DNA of 64,000 nucleotides from Helicobacter monodelphidis. GTDB taxonomy: Bacteria > Campylobacterota > Campylobacteria > Campylobacterales > Helicobacteraceae. Shown here piece after piece: positions 16,239-25,319 of the stretch (within the stretch, counting starts at the first letter, position 1; every line of letters begins with the position of its first letter). The position numbers and the translations under genes are program-made. The notes beneath the pieces are model-generated. The model saw nothing but the letters and a program-made list of their open reading frames with translations, did no database searches and was not told the origin of the DNA. The stretch lies in assembly GCF_003288845.1 (NCBI RefSeq), contig NZ_NHYN01000002.1:1-64000 (forward strand). The letters are read 5' to 3'.

Positions 16239-17333
16239 TTAAGAATTCAAAATATGGCGAATATAATCATCATATAAATCTACTTGGACTAAAAAGCTAT
16301 CATGCCCAAAAGACCCTTGCAACTCAAGGAGATTATATTTTTTTTGCAAATACATTAAGGCTTCTGCAATTTGTCTTGATTCCTCTACCTTAAACATTGT
16401 ATCATCAATAAAAGAAATAATGTGAATATGACTCAAAACCCCTTTTAATGCATCATAAAGATTTTCATACCCCAAAGATAAATCATAAATACATAATGCC
16501 TTTGCAAGATACAAATAGCTAAGAGGGTCAAAATAATGGCAAAAAGATTGCGTATTATAATCCAAATAACGCATCACCTCAAAACGTCCAAATAGCTCAT
16601 ACAAACCATCTTGATTGACATAGCGATGAGAAAATTTTCGTTGCATTGTTTGTGGTGAAAAATATTGCAAGAATCCAATCATACGTGCAATAGCTAAACC
16701 TTTCATTTGTGCAACCTCTGTAGATTCATACTGTCCTGCACGAAAAAGAGGATCATTCATAATAGCCTCACTCATTGCTTTATGAGCAGCGATTACATAG
16801 TCTGAAGTACAATGTGTTGTCGCAATAGCAAAAATATGTTCTGCCATTTTAGGATAAAGTTGTGCAAAACTCAATGCCTGCATACCACCCATAGAACCAC
16901 CAATAACCGCCTTAAGATAATCAATTCCAAGTGTACTAAGAAGAATCTTTTGTGCACGAACCATATCCGCGATTGTTATCACTGGAAAGTCTAAACGATA
17001 GGGGATTTGGCTTGGGTGCTGCAATGACATAGGTGAAGTTGAACCATAGCAACTGCCAATGGCATTTACACAAATCACAAAATACCTATCAATATCAATA
17101 CCTTTCTTATGTCCGATCAAAGAGTCCCACCAGCCAGCTTTTTGCTCCCCCTCATAAACCCCTGCTGCATGATGAGAACCACTAAAGGCATGCATAATCA
17201 AAATTGCATTACTCTTGTCGGCATTCAATGCACCATAAGTCTCATAAGCAAGAGTGTAAGGCTCTAAAATACGTCCAGAATCTAAGTAAAGCGGATTTGT
17301 AAAATGGGCAAATTGCGTAACAGGACATTCCAT
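16239..17333 (-). CDS. metX: Homoserine O-acetyltransferase
   Basis: This alpha/beta-hydrolase acylates homoserine at the start of methionine synthesis. The nucleophile elbow GGSMGG places Ser147 as catalytic, with the Asp in SFIDDTMF and the His in GSFGHDSFLV. Also visible are NAILIMHAFSGSHHAAG and the NAIGSCYGSTSP oxyanion/substrate loop. A GTG at 17345 would overlap the preceding gene; the ATG at 17333 has GGGG about 6 bp upstream and gives 364 residues, the usual length. Acetyl versus succinyl specificity is not certain from sequence alone. Confidence 0.9.
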   Translation of the reverse strand: MECPVTQFAHFTNPLYLDSGRILEPYTLAYETYGALNADKSNAILIMHAFSGSHHAAGVYEGEQKAGWWDSLIGHKKGIDIDRYFVICVNAIGSCYGSTSPMSLQHPSQIPYRLDFPVITIADMVRAQKILLSTLGIDYLKAVIGGSMGGMQALSFAQLYPKMAEHIFAIATTHCTSDYVIAAHKAMSEAIMNDPLFRAGQYESTEVAQMKGLAIARMIGFLQYFSPQTMQRKFSHRYVNQDGLYELFGRFEVMRYLDYNTQSFCHYFDPLSYLYLAKALCIYDLSLGYENLYDALKGVLSHIHIISFIDDTMFKVEESRQIAEALMYLQKKYNLLELQGSFGHDSFLVQVDLYDDYIRHILNS

Positions 17334-17334
17334 T

Positions 17335-17985
17335 TTATTCCCCACTTTGTTGGTGTTGATTACAAATAAGGTAAAATGATCCTTCTTTATCCTGTGCTAA
17401 AAATAATTCAGCATTCTCCGCTTCACAACAAGAACAACGATGGTGGTAAATATTTTTAAAAAACGCGAAAAGGCTTTGGTACTCCTCCTCTTTAATCCCT
17501 GCTTGAGGGCTATACAAAGAGGCATTTAAAAGATTTAAACTCCCTAAAACCTCATCTTTGGATAAACGACTCAAGACCAAACATTCTTCGCATACCTCCA
17601 AAGGAGCATCATGGTGGACACTCAAAGCTGCACGACGCGTAGAAATTTTAAAGGTAAAGGAATTAGAACCAGTCAAGGAAGCAAAAAAATATGACTTTGT
17701 ATCCATGCTCGACTGGAGAGTGTCCTGAATGGTCTGACAAGGCATAAAATGAAAGCACGGAACACCCTTTGTTTGAAACTCTTTATCTGCTAAAATCCCC
17801 TTATGCACTAAAACACGAATTAATGTGTAATTATTTAAAAGCAAATAGATACCAGATTCACTTAACCATATATCAGCTAAAGATAAACTTACACCACCAT
17901 TCCTAAGATTCTTCATAAGAAAATGGCTTAAAGAATGGGGTACCGATAAGGAAGCTGACTTAAGAGTTTTTTCAAACAAAACCAT
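17335..17985 (-). CDS. Unrecognised Cys-rich protein
   Basis: I do not recognise this 216-residue protein. It has no signal peptide or membrane helix. Two paired-cysteine sites, CEEC at about 131-134 and CSCC at about 184-187, could bind zinc or a cluster. The ATG has a GAGG site and starts 12 bp after gmhA; metX begins 1 bp after its stop. Its place between gmhA and metX says it is co-transcribed but does not suggest a function. Confidence 0.6.
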   Translation of the reverse strand: MVLFEKTLKSASLSVPHSLSHFLMKNLRNGGVSLSLADIWLSESGIYLLLNNYTLIRVLVHKGILADKEFQTKGVPCFHFMPCQTIQDTLQSSMDTKSYFFASLTGSNSFTFKISTRRAALSVHHDAPLEVCEECLVLSRLSKDEVLGSLNLLNASLYSPQAGIKEEEYQSLFAFFKNIYHHRCSCCEAENAELFLAQDKEGSFYLICNQHQQSGE

Positions 17986-17997
17986 TTACTATCCTCA

Positions 17998-18567
17998 TCA
18001 AAAGGCAAAGTGTTCTTCAATGGAATGACATAAGATATGCCCAATTGTAATATGCATTTCCTGAATGCGTGGAGTATCATCACTAGGTATTACCAAATTA
18101 ATATCACATAAATCATTCATTTTTCCACCACCTTTACCACTCATTCCAATCAATGAGCAGCCATACTCCCTGCCTTTTTCTAAAGCAAGAAGCACATTCT
18201 CAGAATGGCCACTCGTAGAAATGCCCAATAAAACATCGCCCTTCTTTGCTAATGCTTCCACCTGCCTTGCAAAAACATAAGCATATCCATAGTCATTCGC
18301 AATAGCAGTCAAGGCTGAAGTATCGGTACTAAGGGCAATTGCAGCAATTCCCTTTCTTTCTTTCTTGTAACGCCCTGTAAGTTCTGCTGCAATATGTTGT
18401 GCGTCTGCAGCACTCCCACCATTACCAAAAATAAGTAATTTTCCTCCACAATCTAGGGCTGAAACAATAAGGTCAAGGGCTTTTAAAACTGGGACTTGTA
18501 GAGATTCTAGACTTTTTTGTGCTGTCAGTATGTGTGAGTTAATTTCTTGCGTAAAAAGTTCTTTCAT
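17998..18567 (-). CDS. gmhA: Phosphoheptose isomerase
   Basis: GmhA converts sedoheptulose 7-phosphate to D-glycero-D-manno-heptose 7-phosphate, the first step to the heptose of the LPS inner core. The SIS domain is clear: [54 protein letters not shown] and [16 protein letters not shown]. Longer in-frame starts exist at 18600 and 18588, but the ATG at 18567 has an AAGGA site and gives 189 residues, the usual family length. It opens the minus-strand run that ends in rpoD. Confidence 0.92.
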   Translation of the reverse strand: MKELFTQEINSHILTAQKSLESLQVPVLKALDLIVSALDCGGKLLIFGNGGSAADAQHIAAELTGRYKKERKGIAAIALSTDTSALTAIANDYGYAYVFARQVEALAKKGDVLLGISTSGHSENVLLALEKGREYGCSLIGMSGKGGGKMNDLCDINLVIPSDDTPRIQEMHITIGHILCHSIEEHFAF

Positions 18568-18639
18568 GATCTTCCTTATGTCTTGCATCAGAAATTCCAA
18601 GATTCTTGGGATTCAATGAGAATATATGGTTAATCTGAT

Positions 18640-18645
18640 ATTATA
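18640..18645 (-). promoter_or_regulatory. -10 element for the gmhA-rpoD run
   Basis: On the minus strand the sequence TATAAT occurs about 73 bp upstream of the gmhA start, in AT-rich DNA. Helicobacter housekeeping promoters rely mostly on this box. It is the best candidate for transcribing gmhA through rpoD. Confidence 0.5.
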
Positions 18646-18824
18646 CAATAAAGAACTTAAAAGTCTATAAAGCACACTTTTTTGTTTTTTATTGTGGTAA
18701 AGTTCTTTAGCTCAACCACAAAAACAAGAATCTATGAATTTTCAAAATATCTACAAAAAATGAATAATTTTCACGACTCTTATTCCATTAAATAATAAAA
18801 ATACATAGTTTTAGCTAAAAAAAC

Positions 18825-18858
18825 TTGACATTTATAGACTCATTTTATATAATGTCAA
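18825..18858 (+). promoter_or_regulatory. Consensus promoter with overlapping inverted repeat upstream of clpB
   Basis: TTGACA (18825-18830) and TATAAT (18848-18853) are separated by exactly 17 bp, a perfect sigma-70 consensus, rare in this phylum where the -35 box is usually lost. TTGACATT (18825-18832) and AATGTCAA (18851-18858) are also perfect inverted copies, covering both promoter boxes. This could be an operator for a stress repressor. It is not a match to CIRCE, and only loosely resembles the HspR HAIR site. Confidence 0.65.
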
Positions 18859-18893
18859 ATATATAAAATTCATTGATATCAAAAGGAGACATA

Positions 18894-21473
18894 ATGAATC
18901 TACTAGAAAAACTAACAAATAACTTAAGAGAATCTCTTGATAAATCAGCTTCCTTAGCACTACATGCACAGAATCAAGAGATTGGAATACCTCATATCCT
19001 ATGGGCTTTGCTTATTGATTCACAATCAATTTTAAATCAAGCCTTGAATCGCTTAAATACAGACAAAAATGTCCTTGAACTAGAAATGCGTTCATGTGTC
19101 GATAAGCTCCCTAAAAGCTCTAGTGTCAATAAAGACAATATGAAACTCTCTAAAGATTTTATCGACACCTTAAACTATGCTGATGGCTTGAGTGTAAAAA
19201 ATGGTGACCAATTCATTGCAGTTGATACTTTTATTATAGCTTTAATTGAAAGCAAAAATTCCACATTGAAAGAGGTTTTTGAACCTTATATCGACACCTT
19301 AGAATTAAAAAAGAATCTGGAATCTATGCGAGGAGAACAGAAAATTGAATCTGCAAGTGGAGATGAAAACTTAGAAGCTTTAGCGAAATTCGGTATTGAT
19401 TTAACAAAAAAAGCAATGGATAATGAACTTGATCCTGTGATTGGACGCGATGAAGAAATCAACCATATGATGCAGATCCTTATTCGTAAAACAAAAAATA
19501 ACCCTATTTTGCTTGGCGAGCCCGGCGTTGGAAAAACAGCTGTTGTTGAGGGTTTATCACAAAGAATCATCAAGAAAGAAGTCCCCATCTCTCTACAAAA
19601 TAAAAAAGTTATCACGCTTGATATGAGCGCAATGATTGCTGGGGCAAAATATCGCGGAGAATTTGAAGATCGATTAAAAAAAGTTATTGATGAAGTAAAA
19701 AAAGCAGGAAACATTATCCTTTTTATTGACGAGATTCACACTATCGTTGGTGCAGGTGCAGCTGAAGGTAGCATGGATGCTGCAAATATCCTAAAACCCG
19801 CATTGGCACGTGGCGAATTGCACACAATCGGAGCAACAACATTAAAAGAGTATCGCAAATATTTTGAGAAAGATGCAGCTCTACAACGACGATTCCAACC
19901 TGTTACATTAAATGAACCTACCGTAAATGAAGCTTTACAAATCCTAAGAGGAATTAAGGAACGCTTAGAAGCTCATCACAATGTTAGCATCACAGATTCT
20001 GCCCTTGTAGTTGCAGCAAAACTTTCTAATCGCTACATTACAGACAGATTTTTGCCTGATAAGGCTATTGACTTAATTGATGAAGCGGCGGCAGAATTAA
20101 AAATGCAAATAGAATCAGAACCCAGTGAATTAGCAAAAATTAAACGAGAAATTTCTTCTCTATTTGTAGAGAAGGAAGCATTACTAATGGAAAAAAACAC
20201 CAAAAATGAACAAAGATTAGTAGAAATTGAAAAAGAAATTGCCAATAAAAACGAAAATAAACGCAAATTAGAATCTCAATTTGAAGGTGAAAAAAGCGTA
20301 TTTAACGAAATTGCTAAAATTAAAACCCAAATTGATTCTTTGCGTAAAGAATCTGAATTGGCTAAACGCAATAGTGAGTTTAACAAGGCGGCTGAAATTG
20401 ATTATGGAAAAATTCCAGAACTAGAAAAGCAAGAACAGAATCTAAACACACAATGGGAGAAAATGCAACAGTATGGAACATTACTAAAAAACGCCGTTAC
20501 ACCAGAATCAATTGCAGCTGTGATTAGCCGATGGACACAAATTCCGATTCAAAAAATGCTTCAAGGAGAAAAAGAAAAAATATTAGGTATTGAGGAAGAA
20601 TTGAAAGAAAGTGTTGTTGGGCAAAGTGAAGCAATCAGAGCTATCTCAAGAGCCATTAAACGCAACAAAGCGGGCTTAAGTGAGCATAATCGCCCTATTG
20701 GAAGTTTTCTTTTTTTAGGCCCAACTGGCGTTGGAAAAACACAAATTGCGAAGAGTTTGGCAAAATTCTTGTTTGACCATGAGAAAAATCTTATCCGTAT
20801 TGATATGAGTGAATATATGGAAAAACATGCTGCAAGTCGTTTGGTTGGGGCACCTCCTGGATATGTCGGCTATGAAGAAGGCGGACAACTTACAGAAGCT
20901 GTCAGAAAAAAACCTTACTCTGTTGTATTATTTGATGAGATTGAAAAAGCTCACCCTGATGTATTCAATATGCTTTTGCAAGTCCTTGATGATGGACGAT
21001 TAACAGACAATAAGGGCGTGAATGTTGATTTTCGCAATACCATTATTATTTTGACAAGCAATATTGGAAGCGAAAAAATTTTAGAAATTCAAGATAAAAC
21101 ACAATTACAAGAGGCAGTTGGGCAAGAATTAAAAAAATATTTTAAACCAGAATTTCTGAATCGCTTAGATGAGCAAATCATTTTTAATCCTTTAGGGTTA
21201 GAACAAATTATCCAAATTGTCGATATTTTATTTAAACACATTTACCATAAGGCACAAGAACGTGGATTGGAAATTACTCTCACGCAAGAGGCAAAAGAAT
21301 TTATTGCTAAGGCAGGTTTTGACCCTATTTATGGTGCTAGACCCCTAAAAAGAGCTTTGTATGAAGAAGTAGAAGATGTACTTGCTGAGTTAATCTTAAA
21401 AGAGGAAGTAAAAGAGGGAAATACTATCCTCTTTGATTATCAGGACAATAGGATAGTTACACAGATTCAATAA
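18894..21473 (+). CDS. clpB: ATP-dependent disaggregase ClpB
   Basis: This Hsp100 chaperone pulls proteins out of aggregates together with DnaK. In order, it has a Clp N-domain (1-145), the first AAA+ module with GEPGVGKT at 208-215 and [12 protein letters not shown], a coiled-coil middle domain of Lys/Glu-rich heptads (about 395-520), and the second AAA+ module with GPTGVGKT (about 605) and [14 protein letters not shown]. The middle domain separates it from ClpA/ClpC. A TTG at 18873 is open upstream, but the ATG at 18894 has a perfect AAAAGGAG site, giving 859 residues. The promoter upstream suggests stress control. Confidence 0.96.
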   Translation: MNLLEKLTNNLRESLDKSASLALHAQNQEIGIPHILWALLIDSQSILNQALNRLNTDKNVLELEMRSCVDKLPKSSSVNKDNMKLSKDFIDTLNYADGLSVKNGDQFIAVDTFIIALIESKNSTLKEVFEPYIDTLELKKNLESMRGEQKIESASGDENLEALAKFGIDLTKKAMDNELDPVIGRDEEINHMMQILIRKTKNNPILLGEPGVGKTAVVEGLSQRIIKKEVPISLQNKKVITLDMSAMIAGAKYRGEFEDRLKKVIDEVKKAGNIILFIDEIHTIVGAGAAEGSMDAANILKPALARGELHTIGATTLKEYRKYFEKDAALQRRFQPVTLNEPTVNEALQILRGIKERLEAHHNVSITDSALVVAAKLSNRYITDRFLPDKAIDLIDEAAAELKMQIESEPSELAKIKREISSLFVEKEALLMEKNTKNEQRLVEIEKEIANKNENKRKLESQFEGEKSVFNEIAKIKTQIDSLRKESELAKRNSEFNKAAEIDYGKIPELEKQEQNLNTQWEKMQQYGTLLKNAVTPESIAAVISRWTQIPIQKMLQGEKEKILGIEEELKESVVGQSEAIRAISRAIKRNKAGLSEHNRPIGSFLFLGPTGVGKTQIAKSLAKFLFDHEKNLIRIDMSEYMEKHAASRLVGAPPGYVGYEEGGQLTEAVRKKPYSVVLFDEIEKAHPDVFNMLLQVLDDGRLTDNKGVNVDFRNTIIILTSNIGSEKILEIQDKTQLQEAVGQELKKYFKPEFLNRLDEQIIFNPLGLEQIIQIVDILFKHIYHKAQERGLEITLTQEAKEFIAKAGFDPIYGARPLKRALYEEVEDVLAELILKEEVKEGNTILFDYQDNRIVTQIQ

Positions 21474-21481
21474 ATTAAAAA

Positions 21482-21505
21482 TCTCCGCTTTAGCGGAGAA
21501 ATTTT
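21482..21505 (+). terminator. Terminator after clpB
   Basis: TCTCCGC (21482-21488) pairs with GCGGAGA (21493-21499) over a 4-base loop, followed by AATTTT. It lies 9 bp after the clpB stop codon. Confidence 0.8.
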
Positions 21506-21611
21506 CAAGTCAATCCCTTATGTAAGAAAGATTAAATTTTTATATATTTAAAAGTATACAGAAAAAGACGATCTATCTCTAGAACATTTCTTACAATAAA
21601 AGGAGTCGTTT

Positions 21612-22637
21612 ATGACAAAGCCCCATTTATTTTCACCTTTTGTTATTCCTCATTCTTCTAAGCCTTTGGAGTTAAAAAACCGCATTGTTATGCCACCGAT
21701 GGATCAATACAGTGCAGCTAATGATGGTAAAGTCAATGCGTGGCATTTTCAACATTATGTCCAACGTGCCTTAGGGGGCGTTGGATTAATCATCATTGAA
21801 GCCACAGCAATTAGTAAAGATGCAGTTATTAGCCCTCAAGATCTAGGGCTTTGGGAATATTCACAGGTCGAAGGTATTGCACACATTGTTGAAGAATGCC
21901 ATCATTTAGGAGCAAAAGTTGCTATCCAGCTCAACCACGCAGGACGAAAAGGGGCAGAAGGTAACCCACTAATCGCTCCTAGTGCAATTCCATTCACAGG
22001 GAATGCTACACCACGTGAAATGACAGGGCAGGATTTACAAAATGTCAAAAATGCATTTGTAAAAGCAGCTATCCGTGCCGTTAGCACAAAAGTTGATGCA
22101 ATTGAAATTCACGCCGCACACGGCTATCTACTCTCCAGTTTTCTCTCTCCCTTATCTAACAAACGACGCGATGATTATGGCTTAGATAAAGCACGATTTT
22201 TGCAAGAAATTTTAGAAAGCATTAAAGATGCCATTAATGACGAAATACCTATTATTTTGCGTATATCAGCAAATGATTGGGCAATAGGCGGAAATGAAGC
22301 CATTGATATGGCAGGTTTACTTGCCCCACTTAACGATTTATATGAAGCCATTGATGTGAGCAGTGGAGGCGTTATTGCTGAAGCAAATATTCCAGCATAC
22401 CCATGTTATCAGATTCATCTCGCCCATACTCTTAAGCTTGCCTTAGGAAAACCAACGATTGGTGGCGGATTTGTTTGTGATGCAAAAACTGCAAATCATA
22501 TTGTTAAAAGTGGTGCGAGTGATTGTGTTTATCTGGGAAGAGAATTGCTCAAAAACCCATTTTTTGCATTACAGGCAAGTCAAGAGTTAGGTGTTTCTAT
22601 TGATATTCCAAAAGCCTATCAAAGGGCATTAAAGTGA
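21612..22637 (+). CDS. NADH:flavin oxidoreductase, old yellow enzyme family
   Basis: This 341-residue TIM-barrel flavoenzyme belongs to the YqjM-like class of old yellow enzymes, which reduce activated alkenes with NAD(P)H and FMN. Features include NRIVMPPMDQYSA, the active-site segment QLNHAGRKG, EIHAAHGYLLSSFLSPLSN with the substrate-binding His pair, RRDDYG, and the phosphate-binding GGGFV and YLGRELLKNPFF. Physiological substrate is unknown. It stands alone behind the clpB terminator with its own AAAGGAG site. Confidence 0.88.
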   Translation: MTKPHLFSPFVIPHSSKPLELKNRIVMPPMDQYSAANDGKVNAWHFQHYVQRALGGVGLIIIEATAISKDAVISPQDLGLWEYSQVEGIAHIVEECHHLGAKVAIQLNHAGRKGAEGNPLIAPSAIPFTGNATPREMTGQDLQNVKNAFVKAAIRAVSTKVDAIEIHAAHGYLLSSFLSPLSNKRRDDYGLDKARFLQEILESIKDAINDEIPIILRISANDWAIGGNEAIDMAGLLAPLNDLYEAIDVSSGGVIAEANIPAYPCYQIHLAHTLKLALGKPTIGGGFVCDAKTANHIVKSGASDCVYLGRELLKNPFFALQASQELGVSIDIPKAYQRALK

Positions 22638-22747
22638 ATCAATACAAATAGAAAGCACAATAAACATCTTTTAAAGTGAAAAAATATATAAATAATATCA
22701 AGGAAGATTATTCTTTATTTTATAAAATTTTATCTTTTTTGGCAAAA

Positions 22748-22763
22748 TTGGCACATAAATTGC
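22748..22763 (+). promoter_or_regulatory. Sigma-54 promoter
   Basis: TTGGCAC (22748-22754), six bases, then TTGC (22760-22763) match the -24/-12 sigma-54 consensus, with GG and GC separated by exactly 10 bp. The start codon of the EF-hand gene lies 53 bp beyond the -12 GC, leaving room for a leader of about 40 bases. In Helicobacter and Campylobacter, RpoN with FlgR drives mid-stage flagellar genes. Confidence 0.8.
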
Positions 22764-22815
22764 TTATTGTAAAAATATCGTTATCAAAATTTTTATTCTA
22801 TAAAGGAGCAAAGAT

Positions 22816-24144
22816 ATGAATAGTGTTCAACAGTATTCAAAACAAGTAAATCAATATGGTGCAACAAATTATGGTGCCAACCAGCAAAATATAGGAGAAG
22901 TTGCAAAGTTTCAAGAGCAAATTCAGCAACTCATGAGCAAGCTTGAACCTCAAAATGAAAACATACAAAGCGAACATGGGTTTGGTTTCGAAAATAGCAA
23001 TCAACACAAGAATCAATCAACACAAGAAATTCAAGCAATGATTGCTGAATTAGAAGCACAAAAAAATGCACTGATGAATACTATCCAAGAACAAGTGAAT
23101 ACTTCCACAGATAACAATCCTGAAACATTGGAGAATCTGAACAATATTAAAGACCAGCTTGATGCTGTGAATGGGAGCTATTTTGCACTTGTCTCAAAAC
23201 TCTTAGAGGAGTCATCCAAAAAGCAAACCTCTAATGAATCAAACAATATAAGCAAGGAAGAAAATTCTACGCAAAATACGGCAGGAGTAGGCAATATTAA
23301 TCGTCCATCAAATCAAGATCCAGTTGATGCACTCTTAAATAAACCTTTAGTAAATTCAGGTGGAAGCATTACGCCCCCAGAGAACATTGAAGACCTCTAT
23401 AATCCTCTCGAACTAAAAGATTCTTCAATACAACTGCCCAGAAATAGCATTAAGATTACAGATAAGTATTCTGGAAAAGAAGTAGTGATTACTCTTGATG
23501 AAGACAATGTAGAACGTCTTGAAAAAAAATTTGGTTCTCTTGAGAAAGCGAGTAGTTATTTAGAGGGCTGGTATAATGACGCAGCCTATGGTGTTGGTTA
23601 TTTAAAATATGATGCCGATGGAAATGGCACAATTTCTAAGGAAGAGGCAAGGCATCTGAAAGGTCTAGTTTCAGTCAGTGAAGAACCACCTAGCAATTAT
23701 AAATCTTTGTCAGATATTTTTAGCAATGAAAAAGATATGGACGCATTTTTAGATGAGTTTGGGTTTATAGGTTCTATTTCTGAATTCATTAATCACTCCA
23801 TTCGTCAAGATGAAGATTTAGACGGAGTGCTGAATTTTAAGGAATTAGCAGGCGAAAATAGCAAAGAAGTTGCAAAAAAAGTTATCAATGGTGAGGTCAG
23901 TGATATCTTTGCATTAAATCGTCTTGTAATTGGCAAGGCGGGTGAAAGCAATATTGATGACTTCTTGAATATTATCGGAAAAATGCAAGAAAAGAGTACA
24001 CAAAATACCGAAGAATCTTATTCAAGCAGTGGAGTCAATACTGATGAGAACAAAAAAGATAAAGAAGAAAAAGATGGGCAAGAAAGCAAAGAAACAAAGG
24101 TGGCAACAAACCGATCTTCTCAACAGTCTCAAATTAAGGTGTAA
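22816..24144 (+). CDS. EF-hand protein under sigma-54 control
   Basis: This 442-residue protein has no signal peptide or membrane helix. Two canonical EF-hand loops are present: DADGNGTISKEE at 266-277 and DEDLDGVLNFKE at 332-343, both with acidic or Asn/Asp ligands at positions 1, 3, 5 and Glu at 12, so calcium binding is likely. Residues 1-200 and 400-442 are rich in Gln, Asn, Ser and Glu and probably flexible. The ribosome site is AAAGGAG. The upstream sigma-54 promoter suggests it belongs to the flagellar regulon, perhaps as a structural, regulatory or exported protein; this is inference. Confidence 0.75.
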   Translation: MNSVQQYSKQVNQYGATNYGANQQNIGEVAKFQEQIQQLMSKLEPQNENIQSEHGFGFENSNQHKNQSTQEIQAMIAELEAQKNALMNTIQEQVNTSTDNNPETLENLNNIKDQLDAVNGSYFALVSKLLEESSKKQTSNESNNISKEENSTQNTAGVGNINRPSNQDPVDALLNKPLVNSGGSITPPENIEDLYNPLELKDSSIQLPRNSIKITDKYSGKEVVITLDEDNVERLEKKFGSLEKASSYLEGWYNDAAYGVGYLKYDADGNGTISKEEARHLKGLVSVSEEPPSNYKSLSDIFSNEKDMDAFLDEFGFIGSISEFINHSIRQDEDLDGVLNFKELAGENSKEVAKKVINGEVSDIFALNRLVIGKAGESNIDDFLNIIGKMQEKSTQNTEESYSSSGVNTDENKKDKEEKDGQESKETKVATNRSSQQSQIKV

Positions 24145-24174
24145 TCTTTAAATAAGCGACACACTCTTAAACTT

Positions 24175-24216
24175 TAGCTTGAAGTAGCGGAATCGCCGCT
24201 ATACAAGCTAGTTTTT
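24175..24216 (+). terminator. Terminator after the EF-hand gene
   Basis: A two-part stem (TAGCTTG with CAAGCTA outside, TAGCGG with CCGCTA inside, 24175-24210) is followed by GTTTTT. It lies 30 bp after the stop codon. Confidence 0.85.
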
Positions 24217-24870
24217 CAGCACAATAAAATCAAAAGTACTCTTTTTCAGTGAAAAATCTGTCAGAATTCCTAAGAAGAGATTTCCTCTTGTGCTTTATGA
24301 AAATATTATTTCATTTCATATTAATAACAAAATAGCAAAGCAAAATGCACTATTCCTTCTTATCGTTCAAGCAATCTTTAGAGCAATCAAACAATGCACT
24401 CTCCCCCTCTATTACGAAACATACTCTTGGATAGTAGCACCAAACTACTTCCTTGTTCTATGGTTAGATTTTTATGTAACAATTAAGGCGATCAGCTAAA
24501 TAAAACAACATCAACAACATACTTTCAAGCCTTTTTAACTCTTATTATTCAATGGGCGACATATCAGTTCTTTAGTTTATTTCAAAAAAATTTAAGCTTT
24601 GATAAGGAAAATTTCCTGCTATTATTCTGTACACTTTTAAAATAGAAATAGAGATATAAAAATTTAATTTTACAAAAAACAGCTTTCATTGACTACACTT
24701 ATACTCTAAATTCTTGCAATACCACACATATGATGGTTACTTGCGTTTCCGGCATCTCCTAATTAGATACCATCTAGCAAGATATAGACGCCAACGATAC
24801 AAACAAAATAATAAAAATATGTATTGAAACTTCCTAAAAACTGCCCCTATTAGAGTAAGATTTAAATACA
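24217..24870. other. Gene-free intergenic region
   Basis: No supportable gene is seen in this stretch. A 69-codon plus-strand frame at 24290-24499 has no ribosome site, no recognisable motif and a composition like its surroundings. A small inverted repeat (GATGGT near 24732, ACCATC near 24768) is too short to argue for an RNA gene. I find no SRP RNA, tmRNA, RNase P or 6S-like signature. Confidence 0.6.
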
Positions 24871-25311
24871 TTAATCCTTTAGGACATCGACCTCCCAAAA
24901 AAACTCAATCCAGCCATGAGTTTGATGAATATAATAATCTGGTTTAAAAATAGCTTCAGGCTTATAAAAAATAGATGCTGTCTTAAAATGAATGTCAGGA
25001 TTCATATCCTGTAAAATTTGACAAACCCTTTGCATACTCTCACCACTGTCCACAATATCATCTACAATTAAAATATCCTTTCGCCCTTCAAGAGAGGGTG
25101 GATTAGAAATTTTTAAGACTTCTTTTTGATAATCACTATAGGAAATGGCATTAATAAGATAAACTTCATTTATATCCAACGCAATACCTAAAACATGGGC
25201 GATACTCATACCACCTCGTGCGATTGCTACAATACCATCAGGCTCAAAATCAAGTACATTCACCAATTGTTTCATATCAACCAAGAATTCATTATAACCA
25301 TAGTAACGCAT
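24871..25311 (-). CDS. gpt: Xanthine-guanine-type phosphoribosyltransferase
   Basis: This type I phosphoribosyltransferase of 146 residues has the PRPP-binding motif ILIVDDIVDSGES at 80-92, preceded by GIVAIARGGMSIAHVLG, which holds the PPi loop. It attaches ribose 5-phosphate to a purine base in salvage. The short length and the hood region (WIEFFWEV at the end) fit the Gpt group of Campylobacterota rather than hypoxanthine or adenine enzymes. It starts 9 bp after mqnE. Base specificity is not certain. Confidence 0.8.
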   Translation of the reverse strand: MRYYGYNEFLVDMKQLVNVLDFEPDGIVAIARGGMSIAHVLGIALDINEVYLINAISYSDYQKEVLKISNPPSLEGRKDILIVDDIVDSGESMQRVCQILQDMNPDIHFKTASIFYKPEAIFKPDYYIHQTHGWIEFFWEVDVLKD

Positions 25312-25319
25312 ATTTCCTC

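Noticed and set aside
19795-19825. A second sigma-54-like sequence (TTGGCACGTGGCGAATTGCA) inside clpB
   Set aside because: The GG-to-GC spacing is 13 instead of 10 and it lies within coding sequence.
24290-24499. A 69-codon plus-strand frame in the gap after the EF-hand gene
   Set aside because: There is no ribosome site or recognisable motif, and its hydrophobic, aromatic-rich translation is what AT-rich non-coding DNA gives.
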